Of a stretch of DNA of 64,000 nt, positions 35,238 through 43,496 are shown piece by piece. The notes beneath the pieces are model-generated. The model saw nothing but the letters and a program-made list of their open reading frames with translations, ran no database searches and was not told the DNA's origin. Numbering within the stretch: position 1 is the stretch's first letter; each line of letters begins with the position of its first letter. A program made the translations under genes and the position numbers. Source of the DNA: Streptomyces sp. NBC_01283 (lineage in GTDB: Bacteria > Actinomycetota > Actinomycetes > Streptomycetales > Streptomycetaceae); the NCBI RefSeq assembly GCF_041435335.1, contig NZ_CP108430.1, positions 2,170,001 through 2,234,000 of the forward strand, written 5' to 3'.

Positions 35238-36572
35238 TCAGTTGTTCCTTTCCAGAAGTCGGCCTGCGGGTTCGCTGAACTCGCCGCCGTGCAGGATGCG
35301 TTCGCCGCGCAGCCAGGTGGACTTCACGACGCCGCTGAGGGTCTTGCCCGCGTACGCCGTGACTCGGTTCCGGTGCTGCAGCTCCGCGGGGTCCACGGTG
35401 AAGGTCTCGTCGGGCGCGAGGACCGCGAAGTCGGCGTCGCGGCCGGCCTCGATGGCGCCCTTCTGGTCGAGTCCGACCAGTTCGGAGGTGCGCGTCGACA
35501 TCCAGCGCACCACGTCCTCGAGGCTGTGGCCGCGCTTGCGGGCCTCGGTCCAGATCGCGGGGAGGCTGAGCTGGAGCCCGGAGATGCCGCCCCACGCGGT
35601 CGCGAAGTCGTCGGTCTTGAGGTCCGCGGTGGACGGCGAGTGGTCCGTCACGATGCAGTCGATGGTGCCCTCGGCGAGCGCGTCCCAGAGCAGGTCCTGG
35701 TTGGCGGCCTCGCGGATGGGCGGGCAGCACTTGAACTCGCTCGCGCCGTCCGGGACTTCCTCGGCGGTGAGCGTGAGGTAGTGCGGGCACGTCTCGACGG
35801 TGAGCTTGACACCTTCGCGCTTGGCGGCGGCGATCAGGGGCAGCGCGTCCGACGACGACAGGTGCAGTACGTGGACACGGGCGCCGAGCCGCTTGGCGAG
35901 CCCGATGAGTCCCTCGATCGCGACGTCCTCGGAGACGCGCGGGCGGGTCTCGAGGTAATCCGTGTACTTGGGGCCGCTCTTGTGCGGGGCCGCGTCCAGC
36001 TCGTGCGGGTCCTCCGCGTGCACGATGAGCAGGCCGCCGAAGCCGGCGATCTCCGCCATGGAGGTGGCGAGGCGGTCCTGGTCCAGGTGCGGGAACTCGT
36101 CCACGCCCGACGGCGAGAGGAAGCACTTGAAGCCGTAGACACCGGCGTCGTGCAGGGGCTTGAGGTCGCCGACGTTGTCGGGCAGGGCGCCGCCCCAGAA
36201 GCCGACGTCGATGTGCGCCTTGGTGCGGGCGACGTCCTGCTTCGTGCGCAGGTTGTCGACCGTCGTGGTCGGCGGCAGGGAGTTGAGCGGCATGTCGACG
36301 AGGGTGGTGATGCCACCGGCGGCAGCGGCGCGGGTGGCGGTCCAGAAGCCCTCCCACTCCGTGCGGCCCGGGTCGTTCACATGGACGTGCGTGTCGACGA
36401 GTCCGGGCAGCAGGACGTCGTCGCCGAAGTCCTCGACGCGGGCTCCCGCCGGTACGTCGGCGTCATGCGCGAGCACGGCCGCGATCTTCCCGCCGGAGAC
36501 CGTGACCGACGCGGGGCGCGTTCCCTGCGGGGTGATCACGCGAGTCGAGCGCAGCACCAGTTCTACGTCCAC
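35238..36572 (-). CDS. allB: allantoinase
   Basis: This 444-residue cyclic amidohydrolase has the metal-binding [13 protein letters not shown] (about residues 58-70), the Lys in [11 protein letters not shown] that is carboxylated in the family, the His in LLIVHAED and VLHLSSS, and the Asp in CIVTDHSP. It opens the allantoin ring to allantoate, which the downstream allantoicase then cleaves. The start is GTG 36572. The upstream region carries several inverted repeats of the IclR-operator type. Confidence 0.95.
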   Translation of the reverse strand: MDVELVLRSTRVITPQGTRPASVTVSGGKIAAVLAHDADVPAGARVEDFGDDVLLPGLVDTHVHVNDPGRTEWEGFWTATRAAAAGGITTLVDMPLNSLPPTTTVDNLRTKQDVARTKAHIDVGFWGGALPDNVGDLKPLHDAGVYGFKCFLSPSGVDEFPHLDQDRLATSMAEIAGFGGLLIVHAEDPHELDAAPHKSGPKYTDYLETRPRVSEDVAIEGLIGLAKRLGARVHVLHLSSSDALPLIAAAKREGVKLTVETCPHYLTLTAEEVPDGASEFKCCPPIREAANQDLLWDALAEGTIDCIVTDHSPSTADLKTDDFATAWGGISGLQLSLPAIWTEARKRGHSLEDVVRWMSTRTSELVGLDQKGAIEAGRDADFAVLAPDETFTVDPAELQHRNRVTAYAGKTLSGVVKSTWLRGERILHGGEFSEPAGRLLERNN

Positions 36573-36657
36573 GTCCTCAACGCCCTCTCTTCGCTGTTGC
36601 TTGGCAGCTGCTTCTGTTGCTTGGCTGTTCGTTCTTTTCCGCTACACAGACCATTCG

Positions 36658-36691
36658 ATTCCGCTAAACGGAATTCAACGTTCTGTTGAAT
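36658..36691. promoter_or_regulatory. paired inverted repeats upstream of allantoinase
   Basis: Two dyads overlap by two bases: ATTCCGCTAAACGGAAT (36658-36674) and ATTCAACGTTCTGTTGAAT (36673-36691), each with a 5-base spacer. They lie about 90 bases upstream of the allantoinase start and are likely sites for the divergent IclR regulator. Confidence 0.6.
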
Positions 36692-36747
36692 GAGTCTTCA
36701 CGGCCGACCCCGAGCCGTCAAGAGGCCACCTGAAGCACTCTGGACGT

Positions 36748-36772
36748 TTCCACAAAGTGGAATTAGAATTCC
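36748..36772. promoter_or_regulatory. second cluster of IclR-type inverted repeats
   Basis: TTCCACAAAGTGGAA (36748-36762, 6-bp arms) overlaps GGAATTAGAATTCC (36759-36772). Together with the pair at 36658-36691 this makes a multi-site operator between allB and the regulator gene. Confidence 0.6.
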
Positions 36773-36978
36773 GCAGGCCAGAACGTAGCTACGCACAACC
36801 GGGCCGTCAAACGATCACGAGGCGTGACGGCGGAGAAGCGGACAAAGGCTCCCCGACCGGTCCCGGACCGGTCTCTGACCGGCCCTGACAGGCACTGACG
36901 CCAAGGCCGCAAAGGGAGCCGTCGAGGAACCGCCCGGTAGGCTGCTGCCTTGCCCGTCAGCCCCGAAAGGACTGCGCC

Positions 36979-37794
36979 GTGCCGACGTCAAGCGCCAGCG
37001 ACGCCTCCACCGAAGTCGCCGCCTCCAAGCCGCCCGCTGCCAGCGGTGGTGTCCAGTCCCTTGAGCGCGCCTTCGACCTCCTCGAACGGATGGCGGACGC
37101 CGGAGGCGAGGTCGGCCTGAGCGAGCTCTCCGCCAGCAGCGGCCTCCCGCTGCCCACGATCCACCGCCTGATGCGCACCCTGGTCGCCTGCGGCTACGTA
37201 CGCCAGCAGCCCAACCGCCGCTACTCGCTCGGCCCGCGCCTGATCCGCCTCGGCGAATCGGCCTCGCGCCTCCTCGGCACCTGGGCCCGCCCCTACCTCG
37301 CACGCCTTGTCGAGGAGACCGGCGAGACCGCGAACATGGCGCTGCTCGACGGGGACGAGATCGTCTACGTCGCGCAGGTGCCGTCCAAGCACTCCATGCG
37401 GATGTTCACCGAGGTGGGCCGCAGGGTCCTCCCCCACTCCACGGGCGTCGGCAAGGCACTTCTCGCCCACACCCCGCCGGAGGAGGTACGGGCTCTGCTC
37501 GCCCGCACCGGGATGCCCGCCGCCACGGAGAAGACGATCACCACGCCGGAGGGTTTCCTCGACGCGCTGGAGGAGGTCCGCAGGGCGGGCTTCGCGGTCG
37601 ACGACAACGAGCAGGAGATCGGGGTGCGCTGCCTCGCGGTGTCGGTCCCCAACTCCCCCACGTCGGCGGCCATCTCGATCTCCGGCCCGGCGGGCCGCGT
37701 GACCGAGGCCGCGGTGGAGAAGATCGTGCCGGTGCTGCAGGAGGTGGCGGTGGAGCTTTCCGCCGCGCTGGCCAGCTCGGGGCCGGCGGCTTAG
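36979..37794 (+). CDS. allR: IclR-family regulator of allantoin genes (AllR-like)
   Basis: This 271-residue IclR protein has an Ala/Ser-rich leader (1-24) and a winged helix (about 25-90) with VQSLERAFDLLERMADAGGEVGLSELSASSGLPLPTIHRLMRTLVACGY. The IclR effector domain follows, with VLPHSTGVGKALLA and IGVRCLAVSVPN. It is divergent from allB-alc and is the obvious candidate repressor of that operon, responding to an intermediate such as allantoate or glyoxylate. The start is GTG 36979; CGAAAGGAC precedes it. Assignment to AllR rests on gene order and family, not on binding data. Confidence 0.87.
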   Translation: MPTSSASDASTEVAASKPPAASGGVQSLERAFDLLERMADAGGEVGLSELSASSGLPLPTIHRLMRTLVACGYVRQQPNRRYSLGPRLIRLGESASRLLGTWARPYLARLVEETGETANMALLDGDEIVYVAQVPSKHSMRMFTEVGRRVLPHSTGVGKALLAHTPPEEVRALLARTGMPAATEKTITTPEGFLDALEEVRRAGFAVDDNEQEIGVRCLAVSVPNSPTSAAISISGPAGRVTEAAVEKIVPVLQEVAVELSAALASSGPAA

Positions 37795-37797
37795 CCC

Positions 37798-37871
37798 CCG
37801 GGGCGGGGTGACGAAACGCCGGACGGGCTGGAGATCTCCAGCCCGTCCGGCGTTTCGTCACCCCGCCCCGG
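37798..37871. terminator. 74-bp perfect palindrome / bidirectional terminator
   Basis: Perfect 37-bp arms with no loop are centred on AGATCT. The palindrome starts 3 bases after the allR stop and extends across the stop codon and last few codons of the convergent response regulator. The arms contain CAGCCCGTCCGGCG, the same core as the repeat array at 41.8-42.1 kb. Confidence 0.85.
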
Positions 37872-38511
37872 CCCTGATCAGCCCCCGCGCCGTCGCCACC
37901 GCCACCGCCGCCGTGCGGGAGTCGACGCCGAGCTTCGCGTAGATGTGCACCAGGTGGGACTTGACCGTCGCCTGGCTCAGGAAGAGTTGGCGGCTGATCT
38001 GAAGGTTCGAGAGGCCCTCCCGCACCAGCCGCAACACCTCGAGCTCCCGCCCGGTCAGCGCCTCCCCCGGCGCCCGCATCCGGTCCATCAGGCGGTGGGC
38101 GATCGCGGGAGCCAGCGCGGACTGCCCAGCGGCGGCGGTCCGTACCGCCGCTGCCAGCTCTTCCGGCGGCGCGTCCTTCAGGAGGTAGCCCGCGGCTCCC
38201 GCCTCGACCGCGGCGAGGATGTCGGCGTCGGTGTCGTACGTCGTCAGGATGAGCACCCGCGGCGCTCCCGGCTCGGCGGTGATCGCCGCCGTGGCCCGCG
38301 CCCCGTGCATCCCCGTACCGAACTGAAGATCCATCAGGACGACGTCGAACCCGCCGGTCGCGGCGAGCGACACCGCGGCCTCGGCCGTCGCCGCCTCACC
38401 CGCGACAGCGAAGTCCGGCTCGGTGTCGAGCACGGCGCGCAGCCCGGCCCGTACGACGGGGTGGTCGTCGGCGAGGAGCAGCCGGATGGGCTCCGGCACC
38501 CCGGCGCTCAC
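37858..38511 (-). CDS. NarL/LuxR-family response regulator
   Basis: This 217-residue regulator has a receiver domain with LLADDHPVVRAGL, phospho-acceptor Asp in DVVLMDLQFG and Lys in LLKDAPPEE. A LuxR helix-turn-helix (about residues 145-210) follows, with LTGRELEVLRLVREGLSNLQISRQLFLSQATVKSHLVHIYAKLGV. The GTG start overlaps the kinase stop by four bases (GTGA), so kinase and regulator are coupled. Its last codons lie inside the large palindrome. The divergent ABC exporter upstream is the likely target. Confidence 0.93.
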   Translation of the reverse strand: MSAGVPEPIRLLLADDHPVVRAGLRAVLDTEPDFAVAGEAATAEAAVSLAATGGFDVVLMDLQFGTGMHGARATAAITAEPGAPRVLILTTYDTDADILAAVEAGAAGYLLKDAPPEELAAAVRTAAAGQSALAPAIAHRLMDRMRAPGEALTGRELEVLRLVREGLSNLQISRQLFLSQATVKSHLVHIYAKLGVDSRTAAVAVATARGLIRAGAG

Positions 38512-39818
38512 AGCGCCGCCGTCGGGAGCGGCAGCGTGACCGCGACGGCCGTTCCCTGCCCCGGCGCCGACTCCACGCTCAGCGTCCCGCCCAGCGAACG
38601 CGCCCGTGCCCGCATCGCGGGCAGCCCGAACCCCCCGTCGTCCCCGGTCTCCCGGGGCGCGGACGCCGGGTCGAAACCGCGCCCGTCGTCGACCACGTCC
38701 AGGGACACCGACGTGTCCATGAAGCTCAGCGTGATCTCGGCGCGCCCGGCGCCCGCGTGCTGGAACGTGTTGGCGAGGGCGGACTGTGCGGTGCGGAGCA
38801 GGGCGACCTCGTACGGGGTGGGCAGCTCGGCGGGCGTACCGCTCACGCTGAACTTGACCTGGACCTCGGTGGACGCGGTGTCCTCGGCGCCGGGCGGCGC
38901 GGACGCGGAGAGCCGCTCCAGCGCTCCGGCCAGCGAGCCGTGCTCCAGGTCGGGCGGGCTGAGGGCCCGTACGAAGCGGCGCGCCTCCGCGAGGTTGTCC
39001 TGGGCGGCGGCGCGGGCCTGCTCGATGTGCGCGGCGGCGGGCGATCCAGTCGGCAGGGCACGCTGCGCGGCACGCAGCAGAAGCTGGATGGAGGAGAGCC
39101 CCTGTGCGAGCGTGTCGTGGATCTCGCGCGCGAGACGCTCACGCTCGGCGAGGGTGCCCGCGGTCCGCTCGGCGGCGGCGAGCTCGGCGCGCGTGGCCAT
39201 GAGCTCGTCGATCAGCTCACGGCGCCGCTCGCTCTCCCGGTACAGCGCCTCGTACCCGAGGACGGTGGCGACCGCCATGGCCGCGCCGAGCAGCGGCCCG
39301 ATGAAGCTGCCCGGCGAGATGGGCGAGCCGTGCAGCAGGAAGCTGGCGATGGCAGCAGCGGCGGTGAGTGCTACGGAGGGCAGGGCCCAGCGCAACGGCA
39401 GCAGGTGCAGTTGCAGGAAGTACAGGGGGAAGGCCGTCCACAGCCCGTCCGGGGACAGGACGAGCAGCACCACCCAGCACACGCCGAGCGCCGCGAGCCA
39501 CACCGCTGCCGCGCGCTGCGAGCGCGCCACGGCCGGACCGAGCGTGCCCGCCGCGTAGACCGCCCCCATGACCAGCGCGGCGCCCACGACGGCAGCGCCC
39601 CGCGGTCCGCCGTCTGCGAGGGCCCGCACCGCGGCGAGCGCGAGCAGCCCGGCGAGCAGCGCGTGCAGGCAGAGGCGCAGGGTCAGGGCGACGGGGGTGG
39701 TCCGGGAGGGCGTCAGGGGGTCGGCGGAGAGCATTGGGGCCTCGGTCGGGGATGAGGGCGGAGTCGGGGGTCCGGCGCTCCCCACGGGCCGGGGCCAAGG
39801 CGCGGTGGAGGTGTTCAT
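38508..39818 (-). CDS. sensor histidine kinase (LiaS-like)
   Basis: This 436-residue kinase has five to six hydrophobic segments (about residues 45-200). A coiled segment then leads to HisKA_3 with the His in EREIHDTLAQGLSSIQLLLRAAQR, and a HATPase_c domain has VVDDGRGFDP and GFGLPAMRARARSLGG. The start ATG 39818 follows GGAGGGTCC; the open frame continues upstream only as shadow. With the response regulator and the divergent ABC transporter it forms a module of the kind that senses cell-envelope stress or peptide antibiotics. Confidence 0.92.
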   Translation of the reverse strand: MNTSTAPWPRPVGSAGPPTPPSSPTEAPMLSADPLTPSRTTPVALTLRLCLHALLAGLLALAAVRALADGGPRGAAVVGAALVMGAVYAAGTLGPAVARSQRAAAVWLAALGVCWVVLLVLSPDGLWTAFPLYFLQLHLLPLRWALPSVALTAAAAIASFLLHGSPISPGSFIGPLLGAAMAVATVLGYEALYRESERRRELIDELMATRAELAAAERTAGTLAERERLAREIHDTLAQGLSSIQLLLRAAQRALPTGSPAAAHIEQARAAAQDNLAEARRFVRALSPPDLEHGSLAGALERLSASAPPGAEDTASTEVQVKFSVSGTPAELPTPYEVALLRTAQSALANTFQHAGAGRAEITLSFMDTSVSLDVVDDGRGFDPASAPRETGDDGGFGLPAMRARARSLGGTLSVESAPGQGTAVAVTLPLPTAAL

Positions 39819-39953
39819 CGGACCCTCCAGCGTAGGCGCAGCCGCCCACGCTTCCGTCAACCGAAAGGTTGATCGCGGGCTCCCCCCTTCGATTCGGGTG
39901 AAGCGTGCTGTGGCGCGATGCCGTGGGGGCGTGCGCGGACGGAGGGTGGGGAC

Positions 39954-41045
39954 ATGTTCGTCGCATGGAGAGACCTTCGGTTCGCCAAGGGGCGGTTCGC
40001 CCTGATGGGAGCCGTCGTCGTGCTCATCACTCTGCTCGTGGGGCTGCTTTCCGGTCTCACCGCCGGGCTCGCCAGGGAGAACACCTCCGCGATCACCGGC
40101 CTGCCCGCCGACCATCTGGCCTTCGCCGCGCCGCCGTCCGGCCAGTCGGTCTCGTTCACCGCGTCCCAGGTGGAACAGCGCGCCTGGGAGAGCTGGGCGG
40201 ATCAGCCCGGCGTACGGTCCGCCGAGCCGGTCGGCATCAGCACTCTCAACGCCGCGGCGGGCGACCGCTCGGCCGCGGTGTCCGCGTTCGGCGTCGAGCC
40301 GGACTCAGCGATCGCGCCGTCCGGCATCGCACCGGGTGAGGTCGTGCTCTCGGAGAAGGCCGCGGCCGACCTCGGCGTCGGCCCCGGGGACGCGGTGCGC
40401 CTGGGCGGGGGCGGAGGCCGGGGCGAGGAGCGGGTCGCTCGGGTCGCGTCGGACGCCTCGTACAGCCATACGCCTGTCGTGTGGACCGCGCTCGACGACT
40501 GGCAGGGGCTCGGCCACCGGGGTACGTCGATGGACGACCAGGCCACGGTCATCGCGCTGCGGACCGGTGGCGGGGTGGATCTCGCGGCCGGGGACGAGGC
40601 GGCGGGCACGGAGACGAAGTCCCTCGACGGCGCGCTCACGGCCATCGGCTCCTACCAGGCGGAGAACGGTTCGCTGCAGCTCATGCGCGGCTTCCTCTTC
40701 GTCATCTCGGCGCTCGTCATAGGAGCGTTCTTCACGGTGTGGACGATTCAGCGCGCCGGTGACATCGCGGTGCTGAAGGCGCTGGGCGCGTCCACTCCGT
40801 ATCTGCTCAGGGACGCTCTCGGACAGGCCGTGCTGATGCTGGCCGCCGGGACCGCCCTGGGGACGGGGATCGCGGCATTGGTCGGTGCCGCGATCAGCGG
40901 CGGCGACGTCCCCTTCGTGCTCGATCCGCCGACCGTGCTGTGGCCCGCCGCCGTGATGATCGCCCTCGGGGCGCTGGGCGCGGGCCTGTCCGTCCGGCGG
41001 ATCACCGCCGTTGATCCGCTGACCGCGCTGGGGAGTGCCCGATGA
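39954..41045 (+). CDS. ABC transporter permease (FtsX/MacB type)
   Basis: This 363-residue permease has an N-terminal membrane segment (about 17-42), a large extracytoplasmic domain (about 45-245) and three C-terminal segments with GDIAVLKALGASTPYLLRDALGQA. The FtsX-like layout is typical of exporters linked to antimicrobial peptide resistance or lipoprotein release. The ATG 39954 has GGAGGGTGGGG directly upstream. It is divergent from the two-component system and overlaps its ATPase gene by four bases. Confidence 0.88.
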   Translation: MFVAWRDLRFAKGRFALMGAVVVLITLLVGLLSGLTAGLARENTSAITGLPADHLAFAAPPSGQSVSFTASQVEQRAWESWADQPGVRSAEPVGISTLNAAAGDRSAAVSAFGVEPDSAIAPSGIAPGEVVLSEKAAADLGVGPGDAVRLGGGGGRGEERVARVASDASYSHTPVVWTALDDWQGLGHRGTSMDDQATVIALRTGGGVDLAAGDEAAGTETKSLDGALTAIGSYQAENGSLQLMRGFLFVISALVIGAFFTVWTIQRAGDIAVLKALGASTPYLLRDALGQAVLMLAAGTALGTGIAALVGAAISGGDVPFVLDPPTVLWPAAVMIALGALGAGLSVRRITAVDPLTALGSAR

Positions 41046-41743
41046 GTCTGTCCCTCCACGACATCACGCTGACGTACCCGGACGGGGAAGGGAGGCTCAC
41101 GGCACTCGACGGCGTCGGCCTCGATGTCCCCGCCGGAACACTGACGGCGGTCGTCGGCCCGTCCGGCTCCGGGAAGTCCAGCCTGCTGGCGGTGGCGGCG
41201 ACGCTGGTGACGCCCGACCGGGGGCGGGTGGTCGTCGGCGGCACGGAGACGGGTCCGCTGTCGGCGGCGGAACGGGCGGAGCTGCGGCGCAGGAGGATGG
41301 GAATCGTCTTCCAGCAGCCGAATCTGCTGGCGTCGCTGACGGCGCTGGAACAGGTGGAACTGATGGCACGCCTGGACGGCGGTGCCGGCGGCCGTTCCGG
41401 CGCCGGCGCGATCCGGGCGAGGTCACGGGAACTCCTCGACACCGTGGGCCTGGCGGACCTCGCACACCGGCGCCCGCACCAGCTCTCGGGCGGCCAACGC
41501 CAACGGGTCGGCATCGCAAGGGCGTTGATGAACGCACCCGCGGTTCTCCTGGTCGACGAGCCGACCAGCGCGCTGGACCACGAACGGGGCGCGGCGGTCC
41601 TGGACCTGCTGGGCCGCCTCACGCGCGAGTGGGCCACGGCAACGGTCCTGGTCACCCACGACCGCGCGCGCCTGGGTGTCGCCGACCGGGTAGTGGAGAT
41701 GACGGACGGAAGGATGGGCGCTTTCAGCGCTTCGGGGGCGTGA
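41042..41743 (+). CDS. ABC transporter ATP-binding protein (LolD/MacB type)
   Basis: This 233-residue ATPase has Walker A GPSGSGKSS, Q-loop VFQQPNLLASLTALEQVEL, signature LSGGQRQR, Walker B VLLVDEPTSALD and H-loop LVTHD. Its ATG overlaps the permease stop (ATGA). Together they form an exporter of the DevDA/LolCD class, probably controlled by the adjacent kinase/regulator pair. A repeat array starts 24 bases after the stop. Confidence 0.93.
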   Translation: MSLSLHDITLTYPDGEGRLTALDGVGLDVPAGTLTAVVGPSGSGKSSLLAVAATLVTPDRGRVVVGGTETGPLSAAERAELRRRRMGIVFQQPNLLASLTALEQVELMARLDGGAGGRSGAGAIRARSRELLDTVGLADLAHRRPHQLSGGQRQRVGIARALMNAPAVLLVDEPTSALDHERGAAVLDLLGRLTREWATATVLVTHDRARLGVADRVVEMTDGRMGAFSASGA

Positions 41744-41766
41744 GGCCGCTGGGCGGTGGTGGGGGA

Positions 41767-42076
41767 ACTTCAGCACGTCCGGTACATGAGGCCACCGGAC
41801 CGTGGCGAGGGGATCTCAGCCCGTCCGGCGCGTGAGATCGCCGGCCGAGGCGGGGGGATTTCAGCCGTCCGGCGCGTGAGAGCCCGCCGAGCCGTGGCGA
41901 AGGATTTCAGCCGTCCGGCACGCGAGCCCGCCAGGCGGCGGGAGAATTCCAGCCCGCCTGACGCTTGAAGCCGCCGGGCCGAGGCGGGGATTGAGCCCGG
42001 CCAGCGCTTGAGACCGTCGGGACGGTGGATCTCAGCCCGTCCGGCGATTGAGGACGAGCTCGGCGGAGCCGGTGAG
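41767..42076. repeat. array of seven degenerate REP-like units
   Basis: Units of 39-48 bases begin at 41767, 41815, 41860, 41906, 41948, 41992 and 42031. Each starts with a form of CAGCCCGTCCGGCG, continues with TTGAG or CGTGAG, and ends with a G/C-rich stretch closing in GGAT or GAAT. The last unit is closest to the common Streptomyces intergenic core. The array fills most of the gap between the ABC ATPase gene and the DUF5955 gene. Confidence 0.75.
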
Positions 42077-42145
42077 CGACGGTGCCCGAAGGTTGGCGGG
42101 GCGGGGTTTCGTGCCTCGCCCCACCACCCGCAGCAGGTGTAAGCC

Positions 42146-42433
42146 CTACCTGGCTCCCGGCTCCCCGAAGAGGTCCACCGCTCCGCGGACCGCCGCGAGC
42201 CCCGTGGCGAGGGCGCTGACGGAGCCGATCGCTCCGGCGACGAGGAGCAGCGAGCGCCGCAGCCGAGGCACCTCCGGCGCGCCACTCAGTGCCATCGAGG
42301 CCAGCGCCGCCAGCTCTTCCTCGGCGATGCCCCGGTCGGGAAACTCGACCGGATGCGCGGCGAGCTCACGGCGCAGCCTCGACACCGCCGTGCCCAACTC
42401 CGCAACTCGCGGATCCTCATCGCTGCCGGTCAC
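42146..42433 (-). CDS. DUF5955 family protein
   Basis: This 95-residue protein has a charged helical N-terminus (VTGSDEDPRVAELGTAVSRLRRELAAHPVEFPDRGIAEEEL) and a hydrophobic C-terminal helix (RRSLLLVAGAIGSVSALATGLAAVRGAVDLFG). This matches the DUF5955 proteins found across Streptomyces, of unknown function. The start is set at GTG 42433, after AGAGGCGA. It may be peripherally attached to the membrane. Confidence 0.78.
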   Translation of the reverse strand: MTGSDEDPRVAELGTAVSRLRRELAAHPVEFPDRGIAEEELAALASMALSGAPEVPRLRRSLLLVAGAIGSVSALATGLAAVRGAVDLFGEPGAR

Positions 42434-42658
42434 TCGCCTCTGCCCCACGCTCCGCAACACAGCTCTCCCCCCTCGCACGACTCGTGCGTATGTTCTCGTG
42501 CAGATCTTGCCGTCCCCACGCGGCGTTGGTCAGACGCCAGAGGGACGCGGGCCAGTAAACGCCACAGGGCGCAGGACGCGCCACTTTGTGGCCGGAAGAC
42601 ACCGCCTCCGGCGCCGGGAGCCCGCGACCGCGCGGTCCGGGTGCGGTATGCAGGAGCC

Positions 42659-43270
42659 ATGACGAACCCGATGATCGCCGGTCTCCTCCTCGCCGCGGGC
42701 GGCGGGCGACGCCTCGGCGGCCGGCCGAAGGCGCTCCTCGACCACCAGGGGCGCCCACTGGTGGAACACGCGGTCCGCGTCCTGCGCGAGGGCGGCTGCA
42801 CGCGCGTGCACGTGGTGCTTGGCGCGGACGCCGATGTCGTACGGGAGAAGGCCTCGCTCCCCGGGTGCGTACTGATCGACAACCCCGAGTGGGCAGAGGG
42901 TATGGGTTCCTCGCTGCGGGCGGGGCTCGACTCCCTGCTCCGGAGCGGAGCCGAAGAGGGGGGCGCGGCGAGCGCCGCACTCGTCTCGCTCGTCGACCAG
43001 CCCGGCATCGGCCCGGCCGCGATCGCCCGCGTGCACGCCGCGTACCGCTCCCCCGCCACCCTCGCGGCCGCCGCGTACGACGGGGAGCGCGGCCACCCGG
43101 TGCTCTTCGGCGCCGACCACTGGGCGGGCATCGCGGCGAGCGCGGTCGGCGACCGCGGGGCGCGCGCCTATCTGAAGGAACACGCGGGAGAAATCACACT
43201 CGTCGAGTGCGGGGACGTGGCCGAGGCGTACGACATCGACACCCCCGCTGACCTGTTCCACCTTGAGTGA
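42659..43270 (+). CDS. MobA-like nucleotidyltransferase
   Basis: This 203-residue NTP transferase has the signature GLLLAAGGGRRLGGRPKALLDHQGRPLVEHAV (about residues 7-38), the metal-binding LVSLVDQPGIGP and DGERGHPVLFG. It resembles the molybdenum cofactor cytidylyltransferase/MocA group that prepares the cofactor for xanthine dehydrogenase-type enzymes. This fits a purine-catabolism block, but no xanthine dehydrogenase gene is in the window. The ATG 42659 follows CAGGAG. Confidence 0.85.
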   Translation: MTNPMIAGLLLAAGGGRRLGGRPKALLDHQGRPLVEHAVRVLREGGCTRVHVVLGADADVVREKASLPGCVLIDNPEWAEGMGSSLRAGLDSLLRSGAEEGGAASAALVSLVDQPGIGPAAIARVHAAYRSPATLAAAAYDGERGHPVLFGADHWAGIAASAVGDRGARAYLKEHAGEITLVECGDVAEAYDIDTPADLFHLE

Positions 43271-43336
43271 CCGGGATGGCACTCAGCGACACGTTCTGTC
43301 GATGAAGAGAATCTCGACATCAACAGACGATTGAAC

Positions 43337-43351
43337 TTCCACTATGAGGAA
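43337..43351. promoter_or_regulatory. IclR-type inverted repeat upstream of malate synthase
   Basis: TTCCACTATGAGGAA has the same length and left arm as TTCCACAAAGTGGAA at 36748-36762 in front of the allantoinase operon, with one mismatch in the right arm. It lies about 145 bases upstream of aceB. Confidence 0.5.
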
Positions 43352-43496
43352 ACTAGTATCCACTGTTCAGAAGCACCCGTTCCCTCAAGTGGGGTCCACG
43401 GCCGTATCTCGGCTCCTGTGGCACTGAGTGTCACTGAGACTGCCCGGCGGCCGCCGCGGCACCACCTGTGAAGCTCGCTGAAGGAAGTGACAGCTC

